Position numbers and translations under genes: made by a program
Shown here: positions 8,354 to 16,856 of the stretch, piece after piece
Numbering within the stretch: the first letter of the stretch is position 1
How the letters are laid out: each line of letters opens with the position of its first letter
The notes under the pieces: model-generated
The model's input: the letters and a program-made list of their open reading frames with translations, nothing else
The model's database searches: none
What the model was told of the DNA's origin: nothing
From: Candidatus Poseidonia sp.
GTDB taxonomy: Archaea > Thermoplasmatota > Poseidoniia > Poseidoniales > Poseidoniaceae
Direction: 5' to 3'
Assembly (NCBI GenBank): GCA_030828165.1
Contig: JAURDA010000014.1
Span: 1-36,822, forward strand
Length of the DNA: 36,822 nt

Positions 8354-11170
8354 ATGGAGCGAAGGACCAACGCTGCGCTCATCCTTTGCTTGGTGCTTGT
8401 GAGCCTGATGCCTCTTCCCGCCCATGCGGCCAACAGCAACGGCGTTGAAGCCACGGCGGCCCAGATGTGGTTCTCTCCTTCCAATCCGGTGATGGGCGGT
8501 TCGGTGGATGTTTCGCTGATGCTCTCCAACTCCGGTGGGACCGATGCTCAGGTTGACGTCACCTTTTATCGAGACAACATCACGAACACCAACCGTTTGA
8601 AATTCGAGCAAGTCGAAATTCCTCCGGGCGAATTTGTCACCGTGACCGCCACATGGCCCAGCCTTCCGTACGGTACACAAACGGTGTGGGTGGAATGGCT
8701 TGCAAACGGAGATCTCACCGGGGCCAAAGTCTCGAAGTCGTTCTCCGTCGAAGGTTTGCCCAACTTGAAGGTGGCTTCCCTTGAAATCGGTGACGGTTCA
8801 CCCGTCTTTTCGGGGGACGCCCTGCCCGTGGGTATTCTGGTGGAAAACTCGGGACCTGCAAACGCCAATGCGTCGACGTTGTTGCTCCACGTTCCCGGTG
8901 CAGCCGATGCCGAGTTGAACGTACCCGCCTTGACTTCGGGTGAATCGGCCTGGGTCAACAGCTCGGTCGTGGCCCCGAGCAGCGGCGTTCACCTGATCAA
9001 CGTTAGCGTTGACGCCTACAACATCGTTCAAGAGGCGTCCGAAAGCGACAACAGGGGCAGCGCGGAACTCGTGGTCTCCACTCGCATGGATTTGAGTTTC
9101 AAGGACGACCTGACGGTCACCAGCCAACCGGGCGACCTTGAAGGCCCGTGGACCGTTGAAGGCGTGTTGGTGCGAACCAACGGCACCGGACCGGCCACGG
9201 TTCCCCTGTGGTTGCAAATCGCCAACCCCTCAGGGGGACTGATCACCAGCCCCCCGTTCACGGTGAACTTTTCCGGCATGGGGTACAGCGAACAAGCGTT
9301 CAGCGTTGAACTCGACTCCAACGCCTTGGGCTCGCTACCCGACGGCGATCACGTGGTGGTGGCGAAGGTCAACCCCTTCAACGAACCCGGGTTCGACCAA
9401 GAATTCACCGACAACGACGAGGCCTCCGGTATTCTCACCATTTCCCCTCTTCCCGACGTGTACGTTGACGCCATGGCTCTGCCCACCGTTCCGTCGGTCC
9501 AGTCCGGTGAAGACGTGGAATGGCGGGTGACCATGGAGAACACGGGCGACATCGGTGTTTCCGGGCGCTTCCATTACACGTTCGACGGCTTGGAAGGCCA
9601 GTCTCCGCTCATCACGCTTACCGCAGGTCAGGCGTTGACCTGGACGGTGGTGCTGTCAACGGCCCTGGGCGCTCACACCGCCGAATTTGAGGGCCAATGG
9701 GTGGCTTCACAGGGCAGTTACGACGCCAACAAACAGAACTCCTTCGCCAGCGGCACGGTGTTGGTGGAATCCAAGCTGAAACTCGAATGGGAATACGCAT
9801 CGCTGGAAGTCACCGATGCCGAGGGCGACCCGGCGACCATGCCGTTGCGGGACGGCGAAGCCTACACCCTCACCATCGGGTTGACGAGCCAAGAAACCGG
9901 GCAAGCGAATTATACCTGCCAGGACAGCGCCAACACCGTTCTCGAGACGATGGCGGTGAACGTCGAAAACCGGAGTGACCGTGCTTCGCTCTCGTGCACC
10001 TTCAGCGCAACAGCCTCAACGACCACGGTCCGGATGATCCCCGAAGACGCCTCGATCAGTTCGGCCTTCCAGCGCTCCTTCGCCACGCTCGCCACAACAA
10101 CCGGCGACGATACCGATGGTGCTTCTTCCGGACTTGGAACCATGGCGTTGTTCGGTCTTGGAGCCTTGGTGCTCATCGGCGTTCTCATCGCCGCCGTGTT
10201 CCTCACCCGAGAGCGGGAGGAAGAGGTGGAGCGGGACATCTACGAATACTGCCCGTCGTGCGACGGCGAACTTGAAGGCGACGAAGACCGCTGTCCGCAC
10301 TGCGTGTTCAACCTCAAGAAAGCCCGCTCGCAATTTCACGATTGCAACGAGTGCGGCGAATCGATTCCAGACCTCATGGAAAATTGTGCCTATTGCGGTG
10401 CCTTCCAAGACGTCGCCTCCTTCTTTGAACGACGCGAACGACGTGAACGCCGTTCGGTGGTCAAGGAGACCGTGAGTCTTCCAGAGGAAGACAACGATGA
10501 CGAGATCGTGACCGGTGACCAAAACTTTGCTGATGCCGTGAAAGAGTTTGGATTCGACGAAGAACATCTCGAAGAGGAATGGGACACCAACATCGAGGCG
10601 GCCGAGGCCGAGGTTGAAGCTGCGTACGACCGCCGCTACGCCGACGAACTCGCGATGGAGGACATGACCGAGGAGGAACTCGAGGCCTACAAGTCGCAGG
10701 TGACCACGACCTTGCGAACCATGAAAGACGAATCCACCGACCACGACGTTGAGGCCTTCCTTTTCGAGAAGGGCGAACTCAAATCCTTGGGTGAAGACAC
10801 CGGTGAACTCAGCGCATCGGATGCAGATATTCGTGAACGTCTGTTCGAAATCACGGGTGAAGAGGGCGTTCTCCCGGGTGAGAAGGTCAGGGTCGGCATG
10901 AACTTGACCGATTCGTCCCTAGCGGGCAACGAAGTCAGCGAAGCCACCGCCAATTTCACCTTCGACGATGACGAACCGCTCTCCGCTTCAATGAAGAGCG
11001 ATGCCGAACTCAAGGAGGAGGCGAAAGCGAAGAAACCTGCTCGTCGGCGTGCTCCGAAGCGAGAAGCGGTTGTAGAGCCCACCGTTGAAACCGATGAGTG
11101 TGGGGCTTGCGGTGCCGATCTGCCCGTTGACGCCAACGAGTGCGGTACGTGCGGCGCTCGCTTTGGCTGA
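8354..11170 (+). CDS. Large CARDB-repeat membrane protein with cytosolic zinc ribbons
   Basis: This 938-residue protein begins with a signal peptide (MERRTNAALILCLVLVSLMP, cleavage probably after AHA). It has an ectodomain of several CARDB-like repeats, marked by NIVQEASESDNRGSAELVV and FDQEFTDNDEASGILTI ends. A single membrane helix (ALFGLGALVLIGVLIAAVFL) is encoded at about 10143-10205. The remaining 320 residues should be cytosolic. They start with two CxxC...CxxC zinc ribbons (CPSC/CPHC and CNEC/CAYC), continue as a charged, acidic coiled region, and end with a third ribbon (CGAC/CGTC). ATG 8354 follows AAGGGG. The layout suggests surface binding linked to a cytosolic scaffold. No enzymatic domain is seen, so the function is unknown. 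Confidence 0.85.
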   Translation: MERRTNAALILCLVLVSLMPLPAHAANSNGVEATAAQMWFSPSNPVMGGSVDVSLMLSNSGGTDAQVDVTFYRDNITNTNRLKFEQVEIPPGEFVTVTATWPSLPYGTQTVWVEWLANGDLTGAKVSKSFSVEGLPNLKVASLEIGDGSPVFSGDALPVGILVENSGPANANASTLLLHVPGAADAELNVPALTSGESAWVNSSVVAPSSGVHLINVSVDAYNIVQEASESDNRGSAELVVSTRMDLSFKDDLTVTSQPGDLEGPWTVEGVLVRTNGTGPATVPLWLQIANPSGGLITSPPFTVNFSGMGYSEQAFSVELDSNALGSLPDGDHVVVAKVNPFNEPGFDQEFTDNDEASGILTISPLPDVYVDAMALPTVPSVQSGEDVEWRVTMENTGDIGVSGRFHYTFDGLEGQSPLITLTAGQALTWTVVLSTALGAHTAEFEGQWVASQGSYDANKQNSFASGTVLVESKLKLEWEYASLEVTDAEGDPATMPLRDGEAYTLTIGLTSQETGQANYTCQDSANTVLETMAVNVENRSDRASLSCTFSATASTTTVRMIPEDASISSAFQRSFATLATTTGDDTDGASSGLGTMALFGLGALVLIGVLIAAVFLTREREEEVERDIYEYCPSCDGELEGDEDRCPHCVFNLKKARSQFHDCNECGESIPDLMENCAYCGAFQDVASFFERRERRERRSVVKETVSLPEEDNDDEIVTGDQNFADAVKEFGFDEEHLEEEWDTNIEAAEAEVEAAYDRRYADELAMEDMTEEELEAYKSQVTTTLRTMKDESTDHDVEAFLFEKGELKSLGEDTGELSASDADIRERLFEITGEEGVLPGEKVRVGMNLTDSSLAGNEVSEATANFTFDDDEPLSASMKSDAELKEEAKAKKPARRRAPKREAVVEPTVETDECGACGADLPVDANECGTCGARFG

Positions 11171-11319
11171 GCGTCTGTCAGCGTTCATAGGGCTCGTCAT
11201 CGCCGGAGCTCGGCCGTAACATCGCTTCATTCAGACGGTCGGTCCATGCAGCATACCCTCTTTCAATGCTCGGCACGCCGCATCGTCGCCTTGATAGGGC
11301 CCAACCGTGTGGTCGGCGT

Positions 11320-11883
11320 ATGGGGCATCCGAAGCTCGCAGCGACGCTGCTGTTGATGGTCTTGATGACCTCGACGTCGGGGTGCATGGGGCTCATCGCT
11401 GCGCGAGAGTCGGTCGAGTCGCTTCGTGACCCCGCCTACGACAGCCTGAACAACAAGAAACTCACCATCGCCCACGAGTTCACCACGCTCACCAATTATT
11501 CCACGGAGTATGTCAACCGGTCGACGTTCACCGTGACCGAACAAACCACTGAAATTGACATTTACTTCAAGGTGACCTTCGAACTTTCCGAGTCACCGTT
11601 GTTCCCGGATTTGTTCTTTGACAACGAGACCCATTACGTTCGGGCCACGCTGACGGACAGCGAAGGGCGAGTCCAATGGGAGCAAGACGTTAGCGAAGAC
11701 GCCTCCCCGCTTGAGGAACGGCTTCAACCCATCCCGTCCTTTGCGCTCGGTGAGTGGGAACTTGAAGTCCGAGCGAGGGGCGGTGGACAGAACACCGTCG
11801 ACTCCTTGCGAGACCAGTTCCTGCTGATCGTAACCGTCACCAACACGTGCGTCCAGTACCCCTTGGTGGACGACTGTGCGTGA
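11320..11883 (+). CDS. Predicted lipoprotein
   Basis: The 187-residue product starts with a lipoprotein-type signal: MGHPKLAATLLLMVLMTSTSGC, with a lipobox ending SGC at Cys22. The mature part is soluble and probably beta-rich, with no membrane helix. I do not recognise a family. ATG 11320 is chosen because the signal peptide begins there; an in-frame ATG at 11266 would add an unlikely basic stretch before it. The gene ends 6 bp from the end of the convergent Cas4-like gene. Confidence 0.75.
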   Translation: MGHPKLAATLLLMVLMTSTSGCMGLIAARESVESLRDPAYDSLNNKKLTIAHEFTTLTNYSTEYVNRSTFTVTEQTTEIDIYFKVTFELSESPLFPDLFFDNETHYVRATLTDSEGRVQWEQDVSEDASPLEERLQPIPSFALGEWELEVRARGGGQNTVDSLRDQFLLIVTVTNTCVQYPLVDDCA

Positions 11884-11889
11884 AAGCGC

Positions 11890-13083
11890 CTAGACCAAAC
11901 TGTCCTCACAGGCGTAACGGCGAGAACAGTGTCGACATTTCCCGGGGCGGTCATGGTCCCGAGCAGCACCTCCGTTCGCCATCGTTTGCTGGACGCTCTT
12001 CACCGCATCGAACAGAAGGGCCTGGTTGGCTTCGTCCCAAGCGACTTTGTGCAGGTTTTCCTGACCGTAACGAAGGATGCAATAGGGCGGCGTCTTACCG
12101 GTCGTGCTGTCAACCAACGCGGCGTAGGCCAAGACTTGAACCGTGTGGGAGCGATGGGGTTTTTCCGGAACCTTTCCCGTCTTTTGTTCAACGGGAATCA
12201 ATTCACCGTCGATGATGACGATTTGGTCCGGACGTCCCCTCAATCCCGTTCGTTCATCAACCAGCAACTGGGCCGACTTGTCATCGTCGGAATAGGTGAC
12301 TTGCGTGTCGGTAGCGAGGTCGTTTTTTGCGGCGAGCACTTGGGCTTCATGGTTGCTAATGAGCGCACGTTGGAGGCGAACCGAGGCCAACAACATCCAC
12401 CCGATGGTCGTCACGGCGAGCACGAACGCTGCTTGGTCTTGGTTGCTCGCAAAGCGCAAAGCCATGGCGTGAATAGCCAGCACGATGGCCGAGATGAACA
12501 TCGCCGCTTCAACCCAACCGCCTTCCAACCAGCCGCCCTTGAAGCCAACCGGTTCGAAAATCGGGTCGACCAAGGTTTGAGCTTCTTCCACGGTCTGGTC
12601 GGGATACATCGGGCCCACGCCGAGCATGGTCCGCCACGGAATGAACACGGCGCCGATGCCGACAAACAAGCATGAAAGGGAAGCCATGGCCAAGAGTTTG
12701 GAGAACTCCGTGGTATCAAAATCGATGTTATCGGCGTTTTGAAAGGCAACGGTGTCGATGGTCAACACCACGATAACGCCAAACCACCACTGCCAGATGA
12801 GCAGGTTTCTCCGGCTCCGGAAACGGTGCTTTTGCATGGTTTCAATCGAGTCGTGAATGGCTTGGTGCACTTCTTTGCCCTGTTCGATCGCCTCGCTTTG
12901 GCCTGAATGACCTTGCTTGGACAGGTGCCACGACATCGGGCAGTAAGTGAATCGCTCAAGATCGCTGGCGCTGACCGGAAGGGCGCTGCCGTCGGCGTCC
13001 CGCCAGAAGCCGTCGTCGCCTTCTTTCGCTTCCGGATGGGTGGGTTTTCGTGAGGAGGATTCGATGGCCTCTCCTCCCGACAT
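11890..13083 (-). CDS. Cas4-like PD-(D/E)XK nuclease with four inserted membrane helices
   Basis: The 397-residue product has the parts of a RecB/Cas4-type exonuclease. An N-terminal cysteine lies in SASDLERFTYCPMSWHL (C48). The catalytic histidine is in GKEVHQAIH (H73), followed by aspartate in GRPDQIVI (D286), the ExK pair in PVEQKTG (E299, K301) and the glutamine of HTVQVLAYA (Q316). The C-terminal triad C383, C386, C392 should join C48 around an iron-sulfur cluster. Unusually, about 150 residues with four membrane helices (about 94-114, 130-150, 191-211, 217-236) sit between the first part and the nuclease core. ATG 13083 has GGTGGAG upstream; a GTG at 13155 is in frame. No CRISPR genes are nearby. 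Nuclease fold is well supported; role is unknown. Confidence 0.88.
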   Translation of the reverse strand: MSGGEAIESSSRKPTHPEAKEGDDGFWRDADGSALPVSASDLERFTYCPMSWHLSKQGHSGQSEAIEQGKEVHQAIHDSIETMQKHRFRSRRNLLIWQWWFGVIVVLTIDTVAFQNADNIDFDTTEFSKLLAMASLSCLFVGIGAVFIPWRTMLGVGPMYPDQTVEEAQTLVDPIFEPVGFKGGWLEGGWVEAAMFISAIVLAIHAMALRFASNQDQAAFVLAVTTIGWMLLASVRLQRALISNHEAQVLAAKNDLATDTQVTYSDDDKSAQLLVDERTGLRGRPDQIVIIDGELIPVEQKTGKVPEKPHRSHTVQVLAYAALVDSTTGKTPPYCILRYGQENLHKVAWDEANQALLFDAVKSVQQTMANGGAARDHDRPGKCRHCSRRYACEDSLV

Positions 13084-13175
13084 GGAGGCTCCACCCGGGT
13101 CCGCTTTTTGATACCTTTTCCCAACGCAACCACCGGAGAGCGGGTTGAAATCCACGAACGTCTCGGACGAAGCGG

Positions 13176-13183
13176 TTTAATAT
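13176..13183 (+). promoter_or_regulatory. TATA element of the uS2 gene
   Basis: TTTAATAT is centred about 37 bp before ATG 13217, in the 133-bp gap between the divergent Cas4-like and uS2 genes. An archaeal start site about 25 bp downstream would give a leader of about 10 nt. Confidence 0.5.
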
Positions 13184-13216
13184 GGGGGGTCTGTGGGCGG
13201 CTTGCTGTGGTTCACC

Positions 13217-13831
13217 ATGTCCGAAGAAACCCAACTGCTCGTGTCCGCTGAAACATACGAGGAGCACGCCGTGAACATCGGTACCCAACAGAAAAGTTCC
13301 GACATGAGCCGCTTCGTGGACCGTGTTCGTGAAGACGGGCTCTACCTCTTGGACATTCCCACCACGGATGCCCGCATTCGCTCCATCGCTGCGCTTCTCA
13401 ACACTTACGACGCTCCCTCCATCATGGTCGTCAGCGCCCGTCAATACGGGCAGCGCCCTGCACGGAAGTTCGCCGAAGCCATCGGTGCTCACTCCGCTGT
13501 CGGTCGCTTCATTCCCGGTTCTTTGACCAATCCTGCTCTTCGCTCCTACATCGAACCCGATATCTTGTTCGTGACCGACCCGGCCAACGATCAACAAGCT
13601 CTTCGCGAAGCCGTCGCGACCGGTCTTCCCATCGTCGGCCTCGTCGACGCCAACAACCACTTGCGAAACGTGGACATCGCTTTGCCCGCCAACAACAAGG
13701 GTCGAAAATCGCTCGCCCTCGTCTACTGGTTGCTCGCCCGAGAAGTGCTCAAGGTGCGCGGTGAGACCACCGACGAAGCCTGGGCTGCGTTGGAAGACAA
13801 CGACGTCACGGATTGGGAATCGACCTTCTGA
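13217..13831 (+). CDS. rpsB: Small ribosomal subunit protein uS2
   Basis: This is the archaeal form of ribosomal protein S2 (204 residues), a small-subunit component near the back of the platform. Family features are YEEHAVNIGTQQKSSDM at the start, the FIPGSLTNP segment, IEPDILFVTDPANDQQALREA, the GLPIVGLVDANN strand and the NNKGRKSLALVYWLLAREVL helix. ATG 13217 gives the expected N-terminus; a GTG at 13193 is also in frame. It stands apart from its common archaeal partners (L13, S9, RpoN, RpoK, enolase), none of which are seen here. It converges on the dihydrouridine synthase gene, with two bases between the stop codons. Confidence 0.96.
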   Translation: MSEETQLLVSAETYEEHAVNIGTQQKSSDMSRFVDRVREDGLYLLDIPTTDARIRSIAALLNTYDAPSIMVVSARQYGQRPARKFAEAIGAHSAVGRFIPGSLTNPALRSYIEPDILFVTDPANDQQALREAVATGLPIVGLVDANNHLRNVDIALPANNKGRKSLALVYWLLAREVLKVRGETTDEAWAALEDNDVTDWESTF

Positions 13832-13833
13832 GG

Positions 13834-14859
13834 TCAACGTCCACCGGCGAGAAATTGGCTGATGGCTTCGGCCATCCCTTCGTTTGTCGACTCTTGGTGC
13901 ATCAGGGTTCGGACCTTTTTGGCACCGGGCAACCCCTTCGTGAACGCGATGGCGTGGCGTTGCATCCACTTGCCTTGCAGGCCAACCGTTGCTACGGAGT
14001 GTTCGATGTACCGGTCCCAACACCATCGGCGGGCGGCAAAGGAGCGGCCCTCTTCATTCAATTCATCCCAACCTTCGGTCGCTTCCACCCAAGGCAGTTC
14101 GTCCTCATCCATCCATCCCAAGCCGACTTTGATTTCGGCGAAGACGCTCGGTCGGCCGATGGCTCCTCGTCCAATCATCAGACCCGATGCCCCCGTCTGT
14201 TCAAGGCATGCAGCAGCACTCTGCGCGTCCACGACATCCCCGTTGGCCACCACGGGAACGTCCACGGCGTCCACGGCTTCCTTGATGCTGCTCCAATCGG
14301 CCACGCCGGCGTAGCGCTGACGAAGGGTTCGTCCGTGAATGCAAAGGCGTTGGGCGCCGACGTCTTCGAGCCTTTGGCAGAGCGAAGTGGCGTTGTTCTC
14401 TCCCTTTCCGGTACCAAGGCGCATTTTTGCGGTGACGGGCAGGTCGATACGGTCGACGATCGAGGCGACCATGTTCACCAAACGGTCGGGTTCGCCCATC
14501 AGCGCCGCCCCTGCGCAGATGTTGGTGACTTTGGGAGCGGGGCAACCAAAATTGAGGTCGATGATGTCGGCGGTGGGCGCCAACATTTCGGCGGCGGTTG
14601 CCATGTCGCCGGGATCGCCACCAAAGATTTGAGGGATGAACGGCGATTCGCTCGGATGGGTTTCCATTCGTCGCCAAGACGTTGCAGCCTCTCGGGTGAG
14701 GGCGGTTGAATTGGTGAATTCGGTGATGGTGAAATCGGCTCCGCACTCTCGGGCCACCATGCGAAACGGAAGGTCCGTCACCCCCGACATCGGGGCGAGA
14801 AAAAGCGGGCGCTGACCGCCGTCCCACGCATCTTGTTTTGCACCGATAAACGTCGTCAC
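13834..14859 (-). CDS. dus: tRNA-dihydrouridine synthase
   Basis: Dus enzymes are FMN proteins that reduce uridine to dihydrouridine in tRNA D-loops. The 341-residue length is usual. Visible motifs are LAPMSGVTDLPFR at the N-terminal flavin-binding strand, DLNFGCPAPKV with the catalytic cysteine, AKMRLGTG, IHGRTLRQRYAG, VVANGDV and GASGLMIGRGAIGRP at the phosphate-binding end of the barrel. A helical C-terminal part follows. GTG 14859 is preceded by AGGTGAG, which overlaps the end of the upstream regulator gene, so the two are probably cotranscribed. Which tRNA position it modifies cannot be told from the sequence. Confidence 0.95.
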   Translation of the reverse strand: MTTFIGAKQDAWDGGQRPLFLAPMSGVTDLPFRMVARECGADFTITEFTNSTALTREAATSWRRMETHPSESPFIPQIFGGDPGDMATAAEMLAPTADIIDLNFGCPAPKVTNICAGAALMGEPDRLVNMVASIVDRIDLPVTAKMRLGTGKGENNATSLCQRLEDVGAQRLCIHGRTLRQRYAGVADWSSIKEAVDAVDVPVVANGDVVDAQSAAACLEQTGASGLMIGRGAIGRPSVFAEIKVGLGWMDEDELPWVEATEGWDELNEEGRSFAARRWCWDRYIEHSVATVGLQGKWMQRHAIAFTKGLPGAKKVRTLMHQESTNEGMAEAISQFLAGGR

Positions 14860-14867
14860 GCGCTCAC

Positions 14868-15986
14868 CTACGACGCATCCGTCTTCATCATCGCTTCATC
14901 GAGCAAGCCGGCGACGCGGACCATGCGGCGAAGCACGCGGTCCAACCGGTCCTGGACGTTGCGTTTGACGGCAGAGGGTTCAGCCCCGGCCATTCGGTAC
15001 CCCATGGGAAGCCGGCCTCCGAGGAGGTTGAGCAGGAGCATTTGTTCCCGTGCTTCGACGGAGGCGAGCTGTTCGGTGACAAGGTCAACGGTCAATTTCC
15101 CGGTTTTGAGCGCTTTCAGGAGATGGGTTTGCTGGCCATCGGTGAGGAGGCGTTGAAACCCTCCTTTTTTCAGCAGCCAATCTTCGCCTCGTCGCTGGTG
15201 TTGCGTGGTCATGGCGGTCCACAACGCCGTACCCAATCGGTCCGTCCGTGGAACCCGCTCCACCATGGCGGTGGCTCGAAACCGGTCCAAGATCCGGCCC
15301 ACACGGGCTTTTGGTCCACCGAGAAGTTCCGCTGCCTCATCGAGGGAAAGCGGTGCGTCCCGTTCCAACAAGGTCAGAAACACCTTCGCCGTGAGCGAAT
15401 CGCCTGCAAGTTCCTTGCCCGGTCGTTCACCCAAGAGTCCGAAGTCGTTCATCCAGTGCGAAAGGGCCGTTCCCGTTCCGTCTTGCACGGGGCGATGGTC
15501 CACCAAACCCAGGGCAAAGGGAACCGTGTCGTCTTGAGGCAATTCCACCGGCAACGGCGTTGCTTCTCGCGTCCAATGCTGGTCGAGCAACGTCATACGC
15601 TGAGCCAGCACGAGCAAAGCGTGTTGCTGCACATAAGCCACGGCGTTGGAAATCGAACCACCCCGGAGGTAGTATTTCCGCCATCCTTTGCCCTCGTTTG
15701 TGTAGCCGACCAAACCCGTTTCCACCAGGCGGCCAAGGTGATGATTCAGCGCAGCGGGCATCTGAGCGAGTTCGTCGGCCAGCATCTGAGCGTCCCATGC
15801 CACGTCCGGCTGGCCGAACAGGTGATCGCGTAACAAACGGTGAACCACCCCGGCTCGACCGTGGTCTGCGGTCGCCTCCCCGCGTTTACGCACCAGGCAA
15901 AGCGTGTCCACCAACCAAGCGACCAGGCCATCGATGTCCCGGTCAAGCGAAGGCAGGGGTTGCTCGACCAAACGCAACGAGAACAT
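14868..15986 (-). CDS. Two-part winged-helix transcriptional regulator
   Basis: The 372-residue protein has no membrane segment. A winged-helix region lies at about residues 60-110 (WDAQMLADELAQMPAALNHHLGRLVETGLVGY, then a KGWRKYYL wing). A second HTH-like region lies at about 200-250 (FLTLLERDAPLSLDEAAELLGGPKARVGRILDRF). The C-terminal 120 residues are helical and basic. It resembles archaeal ArsR-like regulators, but I know no exact family. It lies between a membrane-anchored regulator upstream and the dihydrouridine synthase gene, which begins 8 bp after its stop. An AT-rich stretch at about 16020-16055 probably holds its promoter. Confidence 0.7.
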   Translation of the reverse strand: MFSLRLVEQPLPSLDRDIDGLVAWLVDTLCLVRKRGEATADHGRAGVVHRLLRDHLFGQPDVAWDAQMLADELAQMPAALNHHLGRLVETGLVGYTNEGKGWRKYYLRGGSISNAVAYVQQHALLVLAQRMTLLDQHWTREATPLPVELPQDDTVPFALGLVDHRPVQDGTGTALSHWMNDFGLLGERPGKELAGDSLTAKVFLTLLERDAPLSLDEAAELLGGPKARVGRILDRFRATAMVERVPRTDRLGTALWTAMTTQHQRRGEDWLLKKGGFQRLLTDGQQTHLLKALKTGKLTVDLVTEQLASVEAREQMLLLNLLGGRLPMGYRMAGAEPSAVKRNVQDRLDRVLRRMVRVAGLLDEAMMKTDAS

Positions 15987-16078
15987 GTGAAGAAGGCGGT
16001 GACGAGGGGCTTTGAACTTGGCGCATTAATCGTTGACTGAACAACAGATTTTGTATCCACTTTACGGATTGCGGCGAT

Positions 16079-16744
16079 TCATCGTCGCTCATCAACGTAG
16101 GCGTAATCAACGTCTCGTTGGGCACGGGTGTAAATCTCCAAATCGATGTGGGGCATGAGTTCGATTCGGTCCTCTCGGAGGATGCCACGTCGACGCAGCA
16201 CCTTGACGGCGCTGTGGACGGTCGCTCGTGTTCGTCCGAGGCGGCGAGCCAGTTCGGCTTGTGACCGCGGGATGCCTTCTCGGTCGATGTTTTCGAGGAT
16301 CATGCGTTGAACAGGCGACAAGCCGATGGGCAGTTGTTGTGCCATTCGGCCTTCACCGACCACCGTGCTGCGAAGCACTTCGACTTGGCTTGGACCGCCG
16401 GCAAAATAGCAGGTCCGCCCGTTGACGGGAAGAACCGTCACGGATTGTCGGCTTTGCAGCACGTCGAGATGATGGCGCAACGTGCCGTTTGCGGTGTTCA
16501 TCACGGTTTGCAGTTCACGGTAGCACAGACCCGGGCGGGCCTCGAGCGTCTTGAGAATCCGGCGGCGAAGCGGGTGTTCGGTAGCCGCCGTCGCTTTGGT
16601 TGAAATGCCGCCAAGGGCCATCGCACCGACCGTTCCCGCCACGGAGGCCAAACCGCCGGCGACGCCGACCACGCTGCTTGCAGCCCCGGCCAAACCTGCT
16701 GCAAGCCAAGGGCGCTGACGGGTCCACTGGGCGAGAAGAGGCAT
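16079..16744 (-). CDS. Membrane-anchored winged-helix transcriptional regulator
   Basis: The 221-residue protein starts with a Gly/Ala/Val-rich hydrophobic segment (about residues 13-46), enough for one long or two short membrane helices. Two winged-helix domains follow. The first is at about 55-115 (RRRILKTLEARPGLCYRELQ, then NGTLRHHLDVLQ and the wing ending TCYFAGG). The second is at about 140-205 (QRMILENIDREGIPRSQAELARRLGRTRATVHSAVKVL). Domains of this kind are common in archaeal one-component regulators. Anchoring to the membrane suggests that it senses an envelope or lipid signal, but that is inference. It is divergent from the PPP phosphatase gene. Confidence 0.75.
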   Translation of the reverse strand: MPLLAQWTRQRPWLAAGLAGAASSVVGVAGGLASVAGTVGAMALGGISTKATAATEHPLRRRILKTLEARPGLCYRELQTVMNTANGTLRHHLDVLQSRQSVTVLPVNGRTCYFAGGPSQVEVLRSTVVGEGRMAQQLPIGLSPVQRMILENIDREGIPRSQAELARRLGRTRATVHSAVKVLRRRGILREDRIELMPHIDLEIYTRAQRDVDYAYVDERR

Positions 16745-16826
16745 GTGTTCTGGTTCGCCTTCTCCCCAAAGAAACCATCGCTCTCGTGCTCGGGTGGAGA
16801 CCTCCTGCAGCGGTCTGTTTCCGCCC

Positions 16827-16833
16827 TTAAATA
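16827..16833 (+). promoter_or_regulatory. TATA element of the PPP phosphatase gene
   Basis: TTAAATA is centred 27 bp before ATG 16857. At the usual archaeal TATA-to-start distance, the transcript would begin at or near the start codon and be leaderless; no Shine-Dalgarno motif is seen. Confidence 0.6.
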
Positions 16834-16856
16834 CCGTCAGAGGCGTTCTCTTGTGT

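Noticed and set aside
11929-12675. Plus-strand frame opposite the Cas4-like gene (248 codons)
   Set aside because: No recognisable family and no start signal; the minus-strand gene has all catalytic motifs.
11890-13083. Part of a CRISPR-Cas system
   Set aside because: The nuclease is Cas4-like, but there are no other cas genes and no repeat-spacer array in the window.
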